Source: Anaerolineales bacterium
GTDB lineage: Bacteria > Chloroflexota > Anaerolineae > 4572-78 > J111
Assembly: GCA_020634935.1 (NCBI GenBank)
Contig: JACKAT010000018.1
Coordinates: forward strand, 1 to 64,000
DNA length: 64,000 nucleotides
Reading direction: 5' to 3'
The translations under genes were made by a program, and so were the position numbers. This document shows, in pieces, positions 63,833 through 64,000 of the stretch. How positions within the stretch are numbered: position 1 is the stretch's first letter; each line of letters starts with the position of its first letter. The notes under the pieces are model-generated. The model was not told where the DNA came from, made no database searches, and was given only the letters and a program-made list of their open reading frames with translations.

Positions 63833-63925
63833 CCGAGCTGCCTCACAGAGAACCCCACAGCGTTGTTTCGCTGCGGGGGTATTATACTCACCGGTAATGA
63901 TTTGGGCCAAGACCGGAGAGGTCAG

Positions 63926-64000
63926 AAATAGAACCGCCAAGACGCCAGGTCGCCAAGCTTTCTTTCATTAAATTTTCTTGGCGGTCTTGGCGTCTTAGCG
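63926..64000. repeat. CCGCCAAGACGCC-type inverted repeat at the window edge
   Basis: AACCGCCAAGACGCC and CGCCAAGC on the left face CTTGGCGGTCTTGGCG on the right across an AT-rich centre. The right end may continue beyond the window. Confidence 0.6.

Noticed and set aside
63623..63940. A 105-residue Asn-rich secreted protein
   Set aside because: The Asn codons are nearly all AAC and sit exactly where DGR template repeats have them; a template repeat explains the frame better than a gene.

Overview
The window looks like a chromosomal segment of a Chloroflexota bacterium (Anaerolineae-like; inferred, not proven). Supporting signs are the CotH/VTC/DUF4956 cluster, solute-binding lipoproteins with long Ala/Glu/Thr/Pro tethers, a type III glutamine synthetase, and intergenic regions crowded with palindromic repeats. 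No rRNA, tRNA, CRISPR array or intact transposase was seen. The GC content is moderate and most coding regions look intact.

Layout. Positions 1-16610 hold a partial YbdK-like carboxylate-amine ligase, an oxidative pentose-phosphate operon (gnd-zwf-pgl), thiol peroxidase, an AP2-like DNA-binding protein, an anchored GH99-like/SH3b protein, a CotH-VTC-DUF4956 cluster, a TPR-like protein with a histidine kinase, and alanine racemase. Positions 17429-29165 hold a GPR1/FUN34/YaaH-type transporter, a GntR regulator with twin operators, a divergent SHMT-like enzyme, a branched-chain-type amino-acid ABC transporter (binding protein, livHMGF), an aldo/keto reductase and a secreted S33-type hydrolase.

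Positions 29417-42277 and 53510-62868, nearly all on the minus strand, form a nitrogen-scavenging superlocus. It encodes urease (ureA, B, C) with accessory proteins UreD, UreF and UreG; an ABC urea importer (UrtA-E) whose UrtA carries two nearly identical binding domains in one chain; a ureohydrolase with the signature of the Ni2+-dependent guanidine hydrolase GdmH; the nickel chaperones HypA and HypB; a NitT/TauT-type ABC importer that is a candidate guanidine transporter; and type III glutamine synthetase. Together these would take guanidine to urea, urea to ammonia and ammonia to glutamine. Two paralogous, previously unrecognised-looking small RNAs sit divergently upstream of glnN and urtA.

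Between the two halves (42935-53475) lies a decaying stretch (broken Crp/Fnr regulator, broken VOC protein, membrane-protein debris) followed by an RpiR-controlled sugar uptake operon (binding protein, two permeases, class II aldolase, PfkB/ADP-type kinase, GNAT). The right end holds a 41-bp minisatellite and the remains of a diversity-generating retroelement: an Asn-codon-rich template repeat beside the last ~50 codons of a reverse transcriptase. Several families of small palindromic repeats are spread through the intergenic gaps.
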